Notes under the pieces: generated by a model | What the model was told of the DNA's origin: nothing | Database searches by the model: none | Seen by the model: only the letters and a program-made list of their open reading frames with translations | Shown: positions 62,988 through 64,000 of the stretch, one piece after another | Numbering within the stretch: the first letter of the stretch is position 1 | Layout: every line of letters starts with the position of its first letter | From: Lethocerus indicus | Taxonomy: Eukaryota; Arthropoda; Insecta; Hemiptera; Belostomatidae | Direction: 5' to 3' | Length of the DNA stretch: 64,000 bases | NCBI GenBank assembly: GCA_019843655.1 | Contig: JACDQD010000006.1 | Coordinates: forward strand, 18,866,246-18,930,245 | Program-made: the position numbers and the translations under genes

Positions 62988-64000
62988 TCTTTATGTATCA
63001 TTATGACGTTCATGGATTTTGGTTTCAGCTTTTTTTAATTACTACTATCTTTTTAAAAACCTTAACTGTAGTAGAGGAAATTATTTTATTGCCATAATGA
63101 AAGCAGTAGATTTGAGTGCTACACTTCTCATCATTCTCGAGCTATTTCTTTCGTACAGAATGCAATTTTCAAAACAGGGGCTGCATGATGATTATTTTGA
63201 ATGTTAAATGAAGGCGATAATTATAACGAAATTATTCTGTAATAACACACACAAAACTTATTACTGACTAATAAACGCACAGTTTTTAAAAGCCCCGTGA
63301 GAAGAGATTATGGCCACCTTCATGTAATTAAATACATTTTAATGAAACTTATTAATTGTTTGAACCCTCGGCCAGTTTTTTAATTGTTTTCGGTTCGATT
63401 GGTGTCGCAGCGGCTGCCATTATTTATGATTGAATTAATTGTTGGGCTCAATCGACCTAACCTACAATTACTCGACTGCCATTTAAAAGCACGATTCGAA
63501 TGAAAACACGGATTATTTAACAATCGAATGGAAATGACCTGGAAAAGTTTCTGTCAATTATTGATTTAGTCATCGTGAGTACAAATCATACCCAATATCA
63601 TACCGTTATGGCGAATGTGACATAAAACTACATAATTTCATTTAAATCTTGCATATTCTATCACAACACCTATACGCTATCATCGTAAAAAATCCTCGTT
63701 TTAGTACTAAATTACCGCACTGAAGCTTGTTACAAGCCGATGAACTAGCAGTTATGTAATTTTAAGTGCAATAATAATCCGTGAAATATATAACGACGAT
63801 ATTAAAATGCTTGGGGCTAACGATCCGAAAATTTCGCAAAGTTAAATTGCCAAACTCCAACTCCCCGAGTTGCCACGCAATAGTTGTTCGCCTTTTAATG
63901 GATTGCATAATATCCAAATGAAATGGAACTTTCCGCTCAAAATCATTCCATTCTTTAATATAACCAAACGACGACCAATTTAAACATGTTGCTTAACTTA
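62988..64000. other. Unassigned DNA with homeodomain-type site cluster
   Basis: No coding frame is credible. From about 63340 to 63500 the sequence has several homeodomain-type words (TTTAATTG, ATTTATGATTG, AATTAATTG, CAATTA) interleaved with GC-richer blocks. This texture is often seen in insect regulatory DNA, but nothing in the sequence proves it. Confidence 0.45.

Overview
The window looks like non-coding DNA from a eukaryote, most likely an arthropod (probably an insect) with a fairly large AT-rich genome. The reasons are: no open reading frame longer than 162 codons in 64 kb; no operon-like packing, tRNA or rRNA; several long (TA)n and purine/pyrimidine-rich simple repeats; dispersed repeats hundreds of bases long; and a satellite array. 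The species cannot be named from the sequence. No gene can be assigned with confidence. One 77-codon frame near 9.0-9.2 kb (minus strand) has protein-like codon structure and is listed as a weak candidate.

Layout. 0-9 kb: unassigned AT-rich DNA holding copy 1 of a ~1 kb dispersed repeat (2228-3262) and a degenerate GGATTA-rich minisatellite (5503-5897). 9-23 kb: the weak coding candidate, a (TA)n tract, an 18-bp perfect palindrome containing a DRE-type TATCGATA site, copy 2 of the 1 kb repeat (17204-18381), and a small interrupted island of a 70-bp satellite (22707-23058). 23-36 kb: featureless apart from short perfect hairpins. 36.4-37.7 kb: a (TA)n tract, then ten satellite monomers in alternating 70/71-bp spacing (a two-monomer higher-order repeat), then directly a truncated foldback element. 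37-63 kb: six full, partial or rearranged copies of that foldback family (A-F), plus a ~134-bp repeat pair (52579-52712 and 53576-53709), a 24-bp minisatellite and GA/CT-rich tracts.

The most interesting system is the foldback family. Its best copy (B, 43841-44331) is two ~160-bp inverted arms around a centre that is itself a hairpin. The arm carries a 37-nt motif (intact on the minus strand at 43907-43943) that matches the hammerhead ribozyme layout: a 4-bp stem I, a CUGANGA core, a short stem II, GAAA, a minimal self-complementary stem III and a GUC cleavage site. Two copies have perfect 12- and 13-bp flanking direct repeats that look like target-site duplications but have different element termini. 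That fits RNA-mediated insertion better than cut-and-paste. In the shortest copy (C, 50617-50737) the two arms meet at the predicted cleavage position. This suggests, but does not prove, a non-autonomous ribozyme-bearing retroelement like those known for Penelope-like elements and retrozymes. The second notable structure is the 70/71-bp satellite, whose monomers each carry a GGGGCGCTAG block close to the CTCF core motif.
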